Origin: a bacterium
GTDB taxonomy: Bacteria > JAHJDO01
Assembly: GCA_030652805.1 (NCBI GenBank)
Contig: JAUSPT010000007.1
Span: forward strand, 1-15,758
Length of the DNA: 15,758 nt
Direction: 5' to 3'
The position numbers were made by a program, and so were the translations under genes. The notes below the pieces were generated by a model. It worked only from the letters and a program-made list of their open reading frames with translations. It did not search any database and was not told where the DNA came from. Below, one piece after another: positions 15,710-15,758 of the stretch; the stretch's first letter is position 1, and every line of letters begins with the position of its first letter.

Positions 15710-15758
15710 TTGAAAAGAAGAGATATATAAAATACAGCAGTATTGTGGTAACTGTGGT

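Larger units (their letters stand above)
15618..15758 (+). mobile_element. Terminal part of an insertion sequence, IS21-like by its end structure
   Basis: Coding sequence of the reverse-strand gene stops abruptly here and is replaced by non-coding repeats. TGTCAGTTAAAA at 15618-15629 could be the element tip, as IS21-type ends often begin with TGT and carry several internal repeats. Two copies of TTTAAAAGTGCACA follow, then a G/C hairpin. No transposase gene is reached before the window ends, so the family is a guess from end architecture. A target duplication cannot be seen because the other end is outside. Confidence 0.5.

Noticed and set aside
15402-15713. Forward open frame of 103 codons across the insertion-sequence border.
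   Set aside because: It lies opposite the real reverse-strand frame and runs through non-coding repeats, with no family likeness.
1-15758. CRISPR arrays, tRNA or rRNA genes, or a defence system.
   Set aside because: No regularly spaced repeats, no tRNA-like or rRNA sequence and no defence-type proteins were seen on reading both strands.

Overview
The window is AT-rich bacterial chromosome with a housekeeping core and an accessory right end. Gene families and gene order (tyrA-aroA-cmk-plsC-rpsA, a prepilin peptidase, a split-type glycine dehydrogenase subunit) point to a Gram-negative-type bacterium, plausibly from an uncultured candidate phylum such as Omnitrophota. That placement is an inference from gene order, composition and a TTCGAA-type intergenic repeat; nothing here proves the phylum.

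Left edge (1-1524): the tail of an integrase-core transposase is followed at once by rplU (ribosomal protein bL21), a membrane protein of unknown function that overlaps rplU, and an HU-type DNA-binding protein. A near-consensus promoter has its -35 box across the transposase stop codon. The set ends in a terminator-like hairpin. rpmA (bL27), the usual partner of rplU, is not in the window.

Metabolic core (1535-12180): purM, then a reverse-strand gene of the uroporphyrinogen decarboxylase/corrinoid methyltransferase family that overlaps the purM 3' end. Next is a compact cluster purN-tyrA-aroA-cmk with overlaps or very short gaps, driven by a promoter so close to purN that the mRNA should be almost leaderless. 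After an AT-rich imperfect inverted repeat come plsC, rpsA (six S1 domains), a prepilin peptidase and gcvPB. Together these cover late steps of purine synthesis, the aromatic amino acid branch, CMP recycling, phospholipid synthesis, translation, type IV pilus/type II secretion maturation and glycine cleavage.

Accessory right end (12226-15758): three reverse-strand genes, probably one transcription unit. They are a GH36-like alpha-galactosidase, a short protein matching only the C-terminal domain of DegT-type sugar aminotransferases, and a beta-rich possible carbohydrate-binding protein whose 5' part is cut off. The cut coincides with what looks like the end of an insertion sequence (TGT terminus, repeated GTGCAC motifs, a G5/C5 hairpin), which runs out of the window.

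I did not find an obvious new defence, CRISPR or biosynthetic system. The most interesting points are the transposase-edge promoter of rplU, the unknown protein in the rplU operon, the gene lodged between purM and purN with the leaderless promoter beside it, the intergenic repeat, and the decaying glycan locus.
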